Shown piece after piece: positions 45,356 to 53,749 of a stretch of DNA of 64,000 nucleotides. Made by a program: the position numbers and the translations under genes. Every line of letters begins with the position of its first letter. The first letter of the stretch is position 1. Under the pieces are notes generated by a model. It was given only the letters and a program-made list of their open reading frames with translations. It searched no databases and was not told the DNA's origin. The stretch spans positions 1 to 64,000 of the forward strand of contig JAHDCO010000016.1 of NCBI GenBank assembly GCA_020629835.1. Direction: 5' to 3'. Source of the stretch: Granulosicoccaceae bacterium (lineage in GTDB: Bacteria; Pseudomonadota; Gammaproteobacteria; Granulosicoccales; Granulosicoccaceae).

Positions 45356-45907
45356 TTACTGCAACGAGCTGCCCGGCACCGATAACAAGCTCTCTTCCAT
45401 GCGCAGCCGTTCACTGTTTCTGACCATGACGCTGCCGCGCTCCATTAATTGTCGGCCTTTACGAATGGCTTTTTGCGCATCGGATATGTCGTCGTTGCCT
45501 TTATCAATCAGTTTGTTGCCGTCTTTGATGGTGTCGATCGCGTCTTCCCATCGCTTACCTGCATTCTTTAACTTTTTTGCCTCGGAAGAAACCGTTTTAG
45601 GGTTGGTAGCATCGCCCATGGTACGCGCCAAGTCCCGGTATCCGAATCGTGCATTAGTAACCAACGTGCTTCCGTTGCTCACCATCGCTTCTCCATCTCT
45701 GACCCGCTTGCGGCCTTTGATTAAAAGCGCTTCACCATCTTTGACCATCTTGGCGCCCCGGCTATTCAGCTCAGCGCCTTCTTTAGCCATAGCAACCGGG
45801 TCGCCGGACACCGCTGCATCGGACACATCAGCACCACCCAGTGACGCACAGCCTGTTAGGAACAGTACTGTAAAGAGAATGGACACAACATTAGATTTAC
45901 GAATCAT
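45356..45907 (-). CDS. lipoprotein with glycine-heptad repeats
   Basis: 183 residues. Lipoprotein signal with lipobox LTGC (Cys20). Glycines recur exactly every seven residues at 44, 51, 58, 65, 72 and 79 (unit G-x-x-[LM]-[VL]-x-[DNK]) and again at 130, 137, 151 and 158 with Ala at 144, giving long amphipathic helices. A linker separates the two blocks. I do not recognise a family. A periplasmic or outer-membrane helical bundle or spacer protein is plausible. Confidence 0.7.
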   Translation of the reverse strand: MIRKSNVVSILFTVLFLTGCASLGGADVSDAAVSGDPVAMAKEGAELNSRGAKMVKDGEALLIKGRKRVRDGEAMVSNGSTLVTNARFGYRDLARTMGDATNPKTVSSEAKKLKNAGKRWEDAIDTIKDGNKLIDKGNDDISDAQKAIRKGRQLMERGSVMVRNSERLRMEESLLSVPGSSLQ

Positions 45908-46172
45908 GAGGTTCTCCAGAACACGTCAATATTGACCAACCCCCGGAAGGCCGGCGTAGCCGAGCACTGACCGGTTGGAACTCAGGCTAGTATCGACGCC
46001 ATTAATTAATAAATAAAACGATATATTTTTGCTTATTTGATAGATTTTACTATTCATAAGTTGAACGCGTGTTGCGGTATCAATTGTCTGTAGCAAACGC
46101 GATACATGCCACGCACTTGCTACACTCTGCGCACCCGCCTGTCGCTGGTATTAATTGTCTAAAGGTCTTTCC

Positions 46173-47003
46173 ATGGGTACCACTTTGTACACCGCCCCGG
46201 TGTTAATCAGCCTGGCTGTGGGTTTGCTATGCACAGGCGCAGTTGCTGGCGTGTTGGCCGGTCTATTGGGCGTGGGCGGGGGCATCGTGATTGTTCCTGT
46301 GCTGTTCTGGCTTTTGGAATACCTGGAGTTTCCAGGCAGCGTTGCCATGCATATGGCTGTAGGAACATCGTTGGCGACCATCATTCCCACCTCCATTTCG
46401 TCAGCGCGGTTACACCACTCACGCGGTGCGATCGATACTGACTTGCTGAAGCAATGGGCACCTTTTGTCGCGCTAGGTGCTGCCCTGGGTGGATGGAGTG
46501 CTCTGTACATCAGCTCGCAAGCTCTGACCGCAGTTTTTGCGGTAATTGCATTTTTGGTGGCGGTGAACATGTTGTTGCCAAAACAAATTGTTTTAGCGAA
46601 GCAATTGCCTCGGTCTCAACTAGCAAACACTGGCATCGGGTCGGTTATTGGGTTTTTCTCATCACTCATGGGTATTGGAGGGGGCACCTTGTCAGTGCCA
46701 ACCCTGGCGATGTTCTCTTTCCCCGTACATCGCGCCGTAGGTACGGCATCCGCCTTTGGCTTTGTTATCGCCTTGCCTGCGGTACTGGGGTTTATCAACG
46801 CCGGCTTGGGCGTTGATGACAGGCCACCATGGTCCATTGGTTATGTCAGCATCCCGGCGGCTGTCCTACTGTTTTCTGCCAGTGTGTTCACCGCGCCGAT
46901 TGGCGGGAAGATTGCGCATCGATTGGATGCAAAAAAATTACGTTGGGCATTCGCGTTGTTTTTAATGCTTAGCGCATTAAAAATGGCCTCCACGATCTGG
47001 TAG
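46173..47003 (+). CDS. TauE/SafE-family (DUF81) membrane transporter
   Basis: 276 residues from the ATG at 46173 (an in-frame TTG at 46155 is possible). About eight hydrophobic segments form two repeated halves with the family glycine motifs LLGVGGGIVIVPVLF (about 30-44) and SLMGIGGGTLSVPTL near 165. Such proteins export or import sulfite, sulfoacetate or other organic anions. Single gene; a link to the sulfonate-type monooxygenase at 15027 is possible but not shown. Confidence 0.82.
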   Translation: MGTTLYTAPVLISLAVGLLCTGAVAGVLAGLLGVGGGIVIVPVLFWLLEYLEFPGSVAMHMAVGTSLATIIPTSISSARLHHSRGAIDTDLLKQWAPFVALGAALGGWSALYISSQALTAVFAVIAFLVAVNMLLPKQIVLAKQLPRSQLANTGIGSVIGFFSSLMGIGGGTLSVPTLAMFSFPVHRAVGTASAFGFVIALPAVLGFINAGLGVDDRPPWSIGYVSIPAAVLLFSASVFTAPIGGKIAHRLDAKKLRWAFALFLMLSALKMASTIW

Positions 47004-47112
47004 AAACACCGGTGGCGTGGCGCGTGTTTGTGCAAAAAATGAGGAGATTAAACCCTTCGGGTGAAGTTCGGCAGTTTTAAGCCGTAAACTTAGCTTAGGG
47101 TACACCCGACTT

Positions 47113-48504
47113 ATGCGCTTAAAATACCAACTATTCATTACGCTGCTCCTGTCCAGCATCGCGCTTTTAGCGATGATGGCAGTGCTGAACAGTGTGAGTT
47201 TCGATCGCGGCTTCGCGCAGTACTTCGTTAAAAATGAACTGACCAGAATCTCCCCGCTAATTGACGAGCTCACCGAACGCTACGCAGCCGAAGGTAATTG
47301 GGACTGGCTAACCGCTACCCCGGATGCCAAGCGGATTGTCGATCACTATTACGATCGGCCAAGGCCCCAAAAGTCTAACAATCGGGATTCAAACCAACGC
47401 GGAGGACCAAACCGTAGAACGGTTCGTCAGAAACCGTACTTAGTGGATGAAAATCGCGAGCTTCTGCTCGGCCGTGAAATACCGCGCAACCATGTGTTTT
47501 GGCAACCTATCGTTCTGGAGTCACGCACCATCGGTTATTTGGGAATTCGGGAGCCCAAGGCGTTGCCCGGTGAATTGGAAGAGGCTTTCGTTGCACAACA
47601 GCTCAGAAACTACATGCTGGCCGCGGGTGGGCTCGTGGTGCTGTCGGCACTGATGGCGTTCGGGCTCGCTTATCGAATGGTAAAGCCTATTGAAAAGCTT
47701 AACGCTGCGGTGAGCCACATCACCGCCGGTGAATACAAACAGCGCATAGAGACCAAAGCCCAGGATGAAATAGGGGATTTGTCTCGTAGCATCAATCAAA
47801 TGGCGAACACACTGGATAAAAACCGCTCCGCTCGTCAGCAATGGATGGCGGAGATGTCGCACGAACTCAGAACGCCAGTTGCCGTGTTACAAGGTGAACT
47901 TGAAGCCATTCAGGATGGCGTTAACGACCTCGATGAAAATGCCATTCACTCGTTGCACACCGAAACACTGCGTTTAGCTCGCTTAATTAACGATCTTCAT
48001 GACTTAACCTTATCTGATCTAGGGGCCATGGACTTTAAAATGGTGACGGTCGATTTTGCCGAGTTGATTCGTGAGCGACTGGACGTTGGAAAACTTGCTT
48101 TAAATCAAGCCAACTTATCGGTGATTGTGGAGGGTATCGATACTGAAGTTTTGATTCAGGCAGATGCGCAGCGCTTGTCTCAACTGATTGATAACCTGTT
48201 GCAAAACTCAATACGCTACACCGATGATCCTGGAACCTTGCGAATTCAGTTAACACAGCAAAAAGATGCAACGACTTTGAGCTGGAATGATTCCGCTCCC
48301 GGTGTCAATACTGATCAACTTCCCAAACTTTTTGAGCCGCTGTTTCGTGGGGAACTCTCACGTAATAGAGCGTCAGGCGGTTCAGGACTCGGGCTTGCAA
48401 TTGCACAGAAAGTGGCTGAAGCTCATCAGGGATCCATTGTTGCCAAACATTCCGACCTGGGCGGTTTGTCTATCCAGTTAACACTGCCCCTTCAGCACCA
48501 CTAA
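47113..48504 (+). CDS. sensor histidine kinase, BaeS-like
   Basis: 463 residues. Transmembrane segments lie at about 8-28 and 168-188 around a periplasmic domain that contains a basic, Asn/Arg-rich stretch (about 82-106). A HAMP domain (about 189-240) is followed by the H-box MAEMSHELRTPVAVLQGELEAI with His250 and a normal N-box and GSGLGLAIA. The motif set is that of BaeS, an envelope-stress sensor. The response regulator follows 13 bases later. Confidence 0.87.
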   Translation: MRLKYQLFITLLLSSIALLAMMAVLNSVSFDRGFAQYFVKNELTRISPLIDELTERYAAEGNWDWLTATPDAKRIVDHYYDRPRPQKSNNRDSNQRGGPNRRTVRQKPYLVDENRELLLGREIPRNHVFWQPIVLESRTIGYLGIREPKALPGELEEAFVAQQLRNYMLAAGGLVVLSALMAFGLAYRMVKPIEKLNAAVSHITAGEYKQRIETKAQDEIGDLSRSINQMANTLDKNRSARQQWMAEMSHELRTPVAVLQGELEAIQDGVNDLDENAIHSLHTETLRLARLINDLHDLTLSDLGAMDFKMVTVDFAELIRERLDVGKLALNQANLSVIVEGIDTEVLIQADAQRLSQLIDNLLQNSIRYTDDPGTLRIQLTQQKDATTLSWNDSAPGVNTDQLPKLFEPLFRGELSRNRASGGSGLGLAIAQKVAEAHQGSIVAKHSDLGGLSIQLTLPLQHH

Positions 48505-48517
48505 CGGAGCTACCACC

Positions 48518-49195
48518 ATGCAAATTGCCATCGTTGAGGATGAACCAAAACTGGTTGCTCTGTTAGAGGGATATTTAAAAAAAGCCGATTTTGATACCCG
48601 CGTGTATACCCAGGGTGATGTTGCGCTTGATGGGTTGATCAAGGACCCGCCTGACTTGGTATTGCTGGATTTGATGTTGCCCGGTTTAGACGGCTTAAGC
48701 CTGTGTCGAGAATTTCGGAAACATTCATCGGTGCCCATCATCATGCTGACCGCAAGAGTGGAAGAGATTGATCGGCTGCTTGGTCTGGAGGTCGGGGCCG
48801 ATGATTACATGTGCAAGCCATACAGCCCGCGAGAGGTTGTTGCTCGGGTTAAGGCTGTGCTCAGAAGAACGGCACCAGAAGCTGACTCATCCAGCAATCA
48901 AATTATTGTATTGGATGAGTCCACCGCGAACGTGACGGTCGATGGTCAAGCGTGCGCGTTAACGGCGGTAGAACTTCGGCTGTTGAAAGTGATGTTGAAT
49001 AAACCAGGGCAAATATTCAACCGCACACAACTCATGAATCGAATTTACCCTGATGGGCGCATCGTTAGCGACCGAACAATTGATAGCCACATCAAAAAAC
49101 TACGGCAGAAATTACACGCCATGAGTAACACCTACACGTTTGTGCATTCGGTGTATGGAATCGGGTACAAATTTGAACTCACGCCATCTTCATAA
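48518..49195 (+). CDS. OmpR-family response regulator, BaeR-like
   Basis: 225 residues. The receiver has Asp51 in LLDLMLPG and Lys in YMCKPYSPRE, followed by a winged helix ending SVYGIGYKF. Operon partner of the BaeS-like kinase. The EF-hand gene begins 116 bases downstream and has 11-bp-period repeats in its promoter, so it is a likely target. Confidence 0.88.
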   Translation: MQIAIVEDEPKLVALLEGYLKKADFDTRVYTQGDVALDGLIKDPPDLVLLDLMLPGLDGLSLCREFRKHSSVPIIMLTARVEEIDRLLGLEVGADDYMCKPYSPREVVARVKAVLRRTAPEADSSSNQIIVLDESTANVTVDGQACALTAVELRLLKVMLNKPGQIFNRTQLMNRIYPDGRIVSDRTIDSHIKKLRQKLHAMSNTYTFVHSVYGIGYKFELTPSS

Positions 49196-49210
49196 TGTGT
49201 CCTGAGTTCT

Positions 49211-49243
49211 TCCACATTCGTTGCACGATTGAGGTCGATAGTC
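49211..49243 (+). promoter_or_regulatory. promoter element shared by the two EF-hand genes (copy 2)
   Basis: TCCACA at 49211-49216 and TGCACG at 49222-49227 (11-base period) precede GTCGATAGTC at 49234-49243. The 12-base distance from the second repeat to GTCGATAGTC equals that at 35346-35367. The element lies 69 bases before the EF-hand ATG. Confidence 0.6.
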
Positions 49244-49311
49244 TTTAGGCAAGGGAACAAGAAGGTACTTCGCCTTTTTGATCTATCAATAACCAACTTA
49301 AGGACTACACC

Positions 49312-49833
49312 ATGTTCAAACTAAATCAAAAATCTAAACTTATTGCCATTGTATTAGGCAGCGCTATGACGCTCAGCGCCACAGCAGCCAGTTATCAAAA
49401 CCTTGTCGACGCCGATGGCGATGGCCTGATCTCCGCTGAGGAAGTCGCCACAGCCCGTGCTGAGAGTAAAGCAGAGAATCTCGTTTTATTCGACGCCAAT
49501 GGTGACGATGAGTTATCAAAGGATGAGCGCAAAGCGATGCGTGAAGTTCGAAAGCAGGAAATGCTCACACAATTCGACAGTGACGGTGATGGCACGCTGT
49601 CGCGCGCCGAGCGACGTGCGGCACAGGATGCCCGAAATGATGCCATTGACGCGCAATTGGACTTAAACCAGGACGGAGTGGTGTCTGCGGAAGAAAGTGC
49701 CGGGTGGGACGCTGATCGTGAAGCGCGTAAGGACAAGAAGGGTAAAAAAGGTAAGGGCAAAGGAAAGGGTAAGGGAAAGAGTCGTGATGCGGGCTCGGCA
49801 GACACTTCCGAAAGCACCGGCGAATCTGTTTAA
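49312..49833 (+). CDS. secreted four-EF-hand protein (paralogue 2)
   Basis: 173 residues with a Sec signal peptide (about 1-26, ATAAS). EF-hand loops at 33-44 (DADGDG), 61-72 (DANGDD, lacking the usual Gly at position 6), 89-100 (DSDGDG) and 117-128 (DLNQDG) are in the same register as in the protein at 35434-35913. The C-terminus is a lysine/glycine tract (KGKGKGKGKGK) and then a Ser/Thr/Glu tail. It lies directly downstream of BaeSR-like genes and is probably a regulated periplasmic Ca2+-binding protein. Confidence 0.85.
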   Translation: MFKLNQKSKLIAIVLGSAMTLSATAASYQNLVDADGDGLISAEEVATARAESKAENLVLFDANGDDELSKDERKAMREVRKQEMLTQFDSDGDGTLSRAERRAAQDARNDAIDAQLDLNQDGVVSAEESAGWDADREARKDKKGKKGKGKGKGKGKSRDAGSADTSESTGESV

Positions 49834-49933
49834 CAGATAGTGATCCGCCAGGATTCCGTGCGTACGTTTCGTCCCGTACGTTTCGCTCCGCAGGTTTCAT
49901 TTCATATGATTCATTGTTTGGGAACGATAACAG

Positions 49934-49966
49934 CAGCCGTCTTGCTCCACATGAGCAAGACGGCTG
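49934..49966. terminator. 14-bp perfect hairpin at convergent gene ends
   Basis: CAGCCGTCTTGCTC (49934-49947) pairs perfectly with GAGCAAGACGGCTG (49953-49966) around a 5-base loop, between the EF-hand gene and the convergent creatinase gene. There is no T-run on either side, so it may work as an RNA 3' barrier or a termination signal. A 14-bp tandem duplication (CGTACGTTTCG at 49861 and 49875) lies nearby. Confidence 0.6.
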
Positions 49967-49971
49967 TAGCG

Positions 49972-51186
49972 TTATACCGCCACGATATTATGGTTCGGCC
50001 CATAGCCAAAGCCCGTAATATTGTCGGCCCTGTCATCACCCACCACCAAAATATCGTGCTCGCGATAACCGCCCGCCCCAGGCGTACCTTGGGGCACCCA
50101 CAGCATCGGTTCCATTGATACCACCATGTTGCTCGTTAACATCGTATCGATGTCCTCACGCAGCTCCAGACCAGCCTCACGCCCATAGTAATGACTTAAC
50201 ACCCCGAACGAATGGCCGTAACCGAACGAACGATACTGAAGCAAGCTTTTTGCATCAAAAAACTCATTTAACTGCTCACAAATATCCGCGCACGTGGTGC
50301 CCGGCCGAATGAGTGATAACCCCAGCTCGTGCGCTTCAACATTAGCTTCCCAAATCGCCAGGCTATCCTTGTCAGGCTCACCCACAAACAAGGTGCGCTC
50401 CAACGCTGTGTAGTAACCTGAAATCATCGGAAAACAGTTCATGCTGAGAATATCGCCGTGTTCAAGTTTGCGGGTGGTTACCGGGTTATGCGCCCCATCC
50501 GTATTAATGCCTGACTGAAACCAAACCCAGGTATCGCGCTGCTCGGCATCGGGGTGCGATGACGCAATTTCCAGCTCCATCGCATCACGCGCTGCCATAG
50601 CCACATCAATTTCGCGCGTTCCTACCTTGATCGCATCGCGTATGGCCTCGCCGCCTATATCCGCGATACGTGCACCTTCACGAATCAACGCAATTTCTTC
50701 ATCCGATTTCACCATACGGGCGTGCATGGTCTGAGTAGCCATATCAATAAGCTCAATCTCCCCCAAATGCGTACGCAGTGCGTTGTGGAGAGAAAGCGTT
50801 AAATGATCGAACTCAATACCAAGTCGAGTGGTTTGTCCAATCAAGGGTTTAAGCGCACGCCAAAAATTGTCGCGACGCCAATCCGTGTAAATCACGCACT
50901 CAGATACTGAGCGACGCCAGGGTTGGCTGGCATCAATGTTCGCAGACACAACCGTACACGCTTCCTGAGTAACGACACAGCCATACGGTCGTCCAAAAGC
51001 GCAATAGAGAAATCCCGAGTAATACGCGACATTGTGCATGGAGGTAAGCAACACAACCGGAATGTCGTGTTCAGCCATAATGGAGCGCAACTGCGTTAGC
51101 CTGCGAGCGTATTCCTCGGTGGAGAATGGAAGAGTTTTACTGCCATCGTGGCGAGTGAAAAAATCGGGGCGAGTAGTTTGTGACAT
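49972..51186 (-). CDS. creatinase (creatine amidinohydrolase)
   Basis: 404 residues, the usual creatinase length, of the pita-bread M24 fold. It matches Pseudomonas creatinase closely along its length, including FQSGINTDGAHNPVTTRK, CFPMISGYYTALERTLF, FGYGHSFG and YYGREAGLELREDIDT. Catalytic residues align one position later than in P. putida: His233 (His232), Glu263 (Glu262) and Glu359 (Glu358). It hydrolyses creatine to sarcosine and urea in the cytoplasm. Sarcosine could be consumed by one of the three dehydrogenase paralogues in the window. It is divergent from a VOC gene, with a palindrome just upstream of its start. Confidence 0.9.
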   Translation of the reverse strand: MSQTTRPDFFTRHDGSKTLPFSTEEYARRLTQLRSIMAEHDIPVVLLTSMHNVAYYSGFLYCAFGRPYGCVVTQEACTVVSANIDASQPWRRSVSECVIYTDWRRDNFWRALKPLIGQTTRLGIEFDHLTLSLHNALRTHLGEIELIDMATQTMHARMVKSDEEIALIREGARIADIGGEAIRDAIKVGTREIDVAMAARDAMELEIASSHPDAEQRDTWVWFQSGINTDGAHNPVTTRKLEHGDILSMNCFPMISGYYTALERTLFVGEPDKDSLAIWEANVEAHELGLSLIRPGTTCADICEQLNEFFDAKSLLQYRSFGYGHSFGVLSHYYGREAGLELREDIDTMLTSNMVVSMEPMLWVPQGTPGAGGYREHDILVVGDDRADNITGFGYGPNHNIVAV

Positions 51187-51200
51187 GAAACGATCCTGAT

Positions 51201-51218
51201 CAAAACCGGGCGGTTTTG
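51201..51218. promoter_or_regulatory. 18-bp inverted repeat in the creatinase leader
   Basis: CAAAACCG-GG-CGGTTTTG lies 15 bases upstream of the creatinase ATG on the minus strand. It could be an operator or a leader hairpin that affects translation. No second copy was seen. Confidence 0.4.
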
Positions 51219-51480
51219 TTCACCCGGTGTTTATCCGGGCGTACAGGACGAAAAAATTCGCTAGTGTGCGAATGAACTGGGGTGGTTCTACATCTGGACG
51301 ACGCCATCGCCCAGCACCCGCGGTGGAATTTAATGTGAATCACGGTTGGCGTCAAGTAAGAACACAGTCCTGGCAAAAGAAACTTTGCTGCAATCCACGC
51401 GTATGTTGCTTGCCGAGCATTCCCCACAGTGGTTTACACTCAGCCCAGGTAAACGTTGCTACGGTAGTTAAGGAAAGTTC

Positions 51481-51915
51481 ATGGTCACCATTCATCACGT
51501 TAACTTACCCGCCAACGACGTGCGTGCCTCAGCTCGGTTTTACGCTGAGATCATAGGCATGTCAGAGGGTAGCTGGGTTTTTCCACCACCAGAGCAGGTG
51601 GGGCATATCAGCGCCGATCCCGATAAGCTCACGCTTTTTCCCGCCACCACAGTAAGCCAAGGGGCTAATGCCGGTTTGCACTTAATACGACCCGATCCGG
51701 AATTTGCACGAAAAAACCATCTTGACCATAACCCGTCAATTGGTGGTCATGTTGCGTTGCAAGTGGACGATTTGGATGGGGTTATTGAAAGGTTAAAAGC
51801 GGCTGGTATTCCGTACTCTCTAACGGGCACGTTTGCCATTCCGGGTATGCGCCATTTGTACTGTTACGACCCATCGATGAATTTACTCGAAATTAACGAA
51901 ATGATTTCATCCTAA
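51481..51915 (+). CDS. VOC-family (glyoxalase/bleomycin-resistance fold) protein
   Basis: 144 residues: one vicinal-oxygen-chelate module pair with HHVNLPANDVRASARFYAEIIGM at the start, a central GGHVALQVDDLDGVIERLKAAG and the terminal YCYDPSMNLLEINE, with His, His and Glu metal-ligand candidates. Small lyase, isomerase or dioxygenase-type enzymes use this fold. It faces creatinase in a divergent arrangement and converges on the carnitine-dehydrogenase-like gene. Exact function unknown. Confidence 0.8.
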   Translation: MVTIHHVNLPANDVRASARFYAEIIGMSEGSWVFPPPEQVGHISADPDKLTLFPATTVSQGANAGLHLIRPDPEFARKNHLDHNPSIGGHVALQVDDLDGVIERLKAAGIPYSLTGTFAIPGMRHLYCYDPSMNLLEINEMISS

Positions 51916-51934
51916 TGACGGTTGCCGATTAACA

Positions 51935-52867
51935 TCAACGGCGATGCGGTTTAGCCGCAATCTGCATGGCGGTAATCATCGCATCCCGCCGTTCGGATAA
52001 TTCAGCTTGTGTTTGAGTGCTGGCTTCTTCGGCCACACCCGCTACCAACAACGCAGCCGTTTCTTCGTCTAAATGCAGCTCACCTAAATCGTCCCACCAT
52101 CGATTAAAACTGTCACTGTACCGTTCGCAAAATGCTTCTAAGCCGCCCGTACCGGCACCGAGATGGAAGAGCAGGGTGGGGCCCATAGCGGCCCAGCGTA
52201 GCCCCGGTCCTGCCCACATCGCGGTATCGATATCTTCCACACTGGCCACGCCTTCCTTCATAAGATGAATGGCTTCACGCCAAACTGCAGCTTGCAATCG
52301 GTTCGCGACATGCCCCGGCTTTTCTTTATTGACCCGAATGGTGACCTTGCCAACCGATTCATAAAACGTTTGAGCTGCTTCAACCACACCCGCTTCGGTT
52401 TTGTCGTTTCCCATGACCTCTACCAACGGTATAAGGTGCGGTGGATTAAACGGATGGCCGAGCACAAAACGCCTAGGGTTGTTCCAACCCGACTGCATCT
52501 CGGTGAGCGTTAGCCCAGAGGCCGATGACGCCACGATGGCATTGGGCAGTAGCGCCTCTTCAATTGTTCGATACAGGCGTTGTTTCAGCGGCAGTTGTTC
52601 CGAAACGCTTTCTTGCACAAACGTCGCGTTTGCTACCGCCTCAGAGGGTGAGGTAAAAAACGTTAACTTATCAGTAGAACTTGCATCACTCACCAGCCCC
52701 AACCTACTCAGTGTGGGCCAGGCTGTATTGATGTAATCCCTGACGTTCTGTTCCACGGATTTGTTGGGGTCATACACGGTAACTGAATGACCGGCTGCTA
52801 AAAACAGAGACGCCCAGCTGGCGCCGATAACACCCGCCCCAAGTACCGCTGTGGTTTGATCGCTCAT
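51935..52867 (-). CDS. L-carnitine dehydrogenase-like 3-hydroxyacyl-CoA dehydrogenase family protein
   Basis: 310 residues. The NAD site is LGAGVIGASWA (about 9-19) and the catalytic region is GHPFNPPHLIPLVEVMG with His and Asn. APGLRWAAMGPTLLFHLGAG-like sequence near 220 is characteristic of carnitine dehydrogenase and lambda-crystallin relatives rather than fatty acid FadB. Carnitine dehydrogenase oxidises L-carnitine to 3-dehydrocarnitine, which a BKACE enzyme then cleaves. The BKACE gene of this cluster (53750-54419) is broken. Last gene of the operon, 2 bases after an SDR gene. Confidence 0.82.
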   Translation of the reverse strand: MSDQTTAVLGAGVIGASWASLFLAAGHSVTVYDPNKSVEQNVRDYINTAWPTLSRLGLVSDASSTDKLTFFTSPSEAVANATFVQESVSEQLPLKQRLYRTIEEALLPNAIVASSASGLTLTEMQSGWNNPRRFVLGHPFNPPHLIPLVEVMGNDKTEAGVVEAAQTFYESVGKVTIRVNKEKPGHVANRLQAAVWREAIHLMKEGVASVEDIDTAMWAGPGLRWAAMGPTLLFHLGAGTGGLEAFCERYSDSFNRWWDDLGELHLDEETAALLVAGVAEEASTQTQAELSERRDAMITAMQIAAKPHRR

Positions 52868-52869
52868 CG

Positions 52870-53628
52870 TTAGTCTAACCCTGGACGCAATGGAGAAGCG
52901 GCGGTCATGCCGCCATCAACGGTGAAACACTGACCCGATACAAATTGCGCCTGGTCGGACACTAAATAGCTCACCATGTTGGCAATATCATCCGGTTGCC
53001 CAAAACGCCCAACGGGATGACGCTGCAACGCGCTGCGCATCGCGGCGTCCGGATCATCCGCTAGAGCGAACGCATCAGATGCCATCTCAGTCATGATCCA
53101 ACCCGGTTGTATGGCATTACAGCGCACCGCAGGGCCGTGGTCTAGTGCAATGGATCGCGTTAAGCCGTGCACAAACGCTTTTGATGCGTTGTACAACGCC
53201 ATGGTTTCATCAGCGACATTGCCAGATATCGAACCGATGTTGACGATGTTGCCACCGGTAGTAGCCATACGCTGTAAACAGGCTCGGCTCATATTAAAAA
53301 CGCCTTTGCAGTTCACACCCACTACCGCGTCCCAGTCTGCATCCGTGCTCTGCAATAGACTTTTCTCAACTTGCACGCCGGCGTTATTAACCAGCACCTC
53401 TACCGAACCGAACGTCTCTTCGGCGTACATCACTAACGCGTCTGCTTGTTCAGTCATAGCAACGTCGGTTTTTTTCCAATGCACACTGGCTGGCAAATCT
53501 TTCGGCTGCTCGCCGCGACCACAGGTCACCACGTTATAACCGTCTAGTATCAAACGCTGAACAATGGCTGCACCGATTCCACGGCTGCCACCGGTGACAA
53601 TGGCGGTGGCTTGTGCTTTATTTCCCAT
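52870..53628 (-). CDS. short-chain dehydrogenase/reductase
   Basis: 252 residues from the ATG at 53628 (a TTG at 53634 is in frame). The NAD(P) loop is TGGSRGIGAA, the NNAG motif is present, and the catalytic Ser, Tyr-x-x-x-Lys appear as GSISG and YNASK. The C-terminus GQCFTVDGGMTA is typical of classical SDRs. It would oxidise or reduce a hydroxyl group on a catabolite. Its first bases overlap the end of an aldehyde dehydrogenase remnant, which suggests that it was brought next to it by deletion. Confidence 0.85.
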   Translation of the reverse strand: MGNKAQATAIVTGGSRGIGAAIVQRLILDGYNVVTCGRGEQPKDLPASVHWKKTDVAMTEQADALVMYAEETFGSVEVLVNNAGVQVEKSLLQSTDADWDAVVGVNCKGVFNMSRACLQRMATTGGNIVNIGSISGNVADETMALYNASKAFVHGLTRSIALDHGPAVRCNAIQPGWIMTEMASDAFALADDPDAAMRSALQRHPVGRFGQPDDIANMVSYLVSDQAQFVSGQCFTVDGGMTAASPLRPGLD

Positions 53629-53698
53629 GTGCAATCATCACATCGCCATCACCAGCGACAGATTCCCCATGGATCAATAGCGTTGTTGAAATATTCAC
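53618..53698 (-). pseudogene. aldehyde dehydrogenase N-terminal remnant (about 24 codons)
   Basis: An AGGAGG ribosome site (53706-53711) precedes a GTG at 53698 that opens a 26-codon frame containing NISTTLLIHGESVAGDGDVM. This closely resembles the start of NAD-dependent aldehyde dehydrogenases of the betaine/aminobutyraldehyde type (LLINGELVAG-x-G). The usual next segment (NPATGE and the whole catalytic body with Cys and Glu) is absent, and the frame ends inside the start of the SDR gene. Read as the 5' stub of a gene removed by a deletion. The ALDH match is from memory of the family, not a search. Confidence 0.6.
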
Positions 53699-53749
53699 CA
53701 GCAAACCTCCTGTCAAACACAATTAAAATTTAACTGCGTCCAACCCTTT

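Noticed and set aside
53093-53539. Open reading frame of 148 codons on the plus strand
   Set aside because: Antisense to an intact SDR gene with catalytic motifs.
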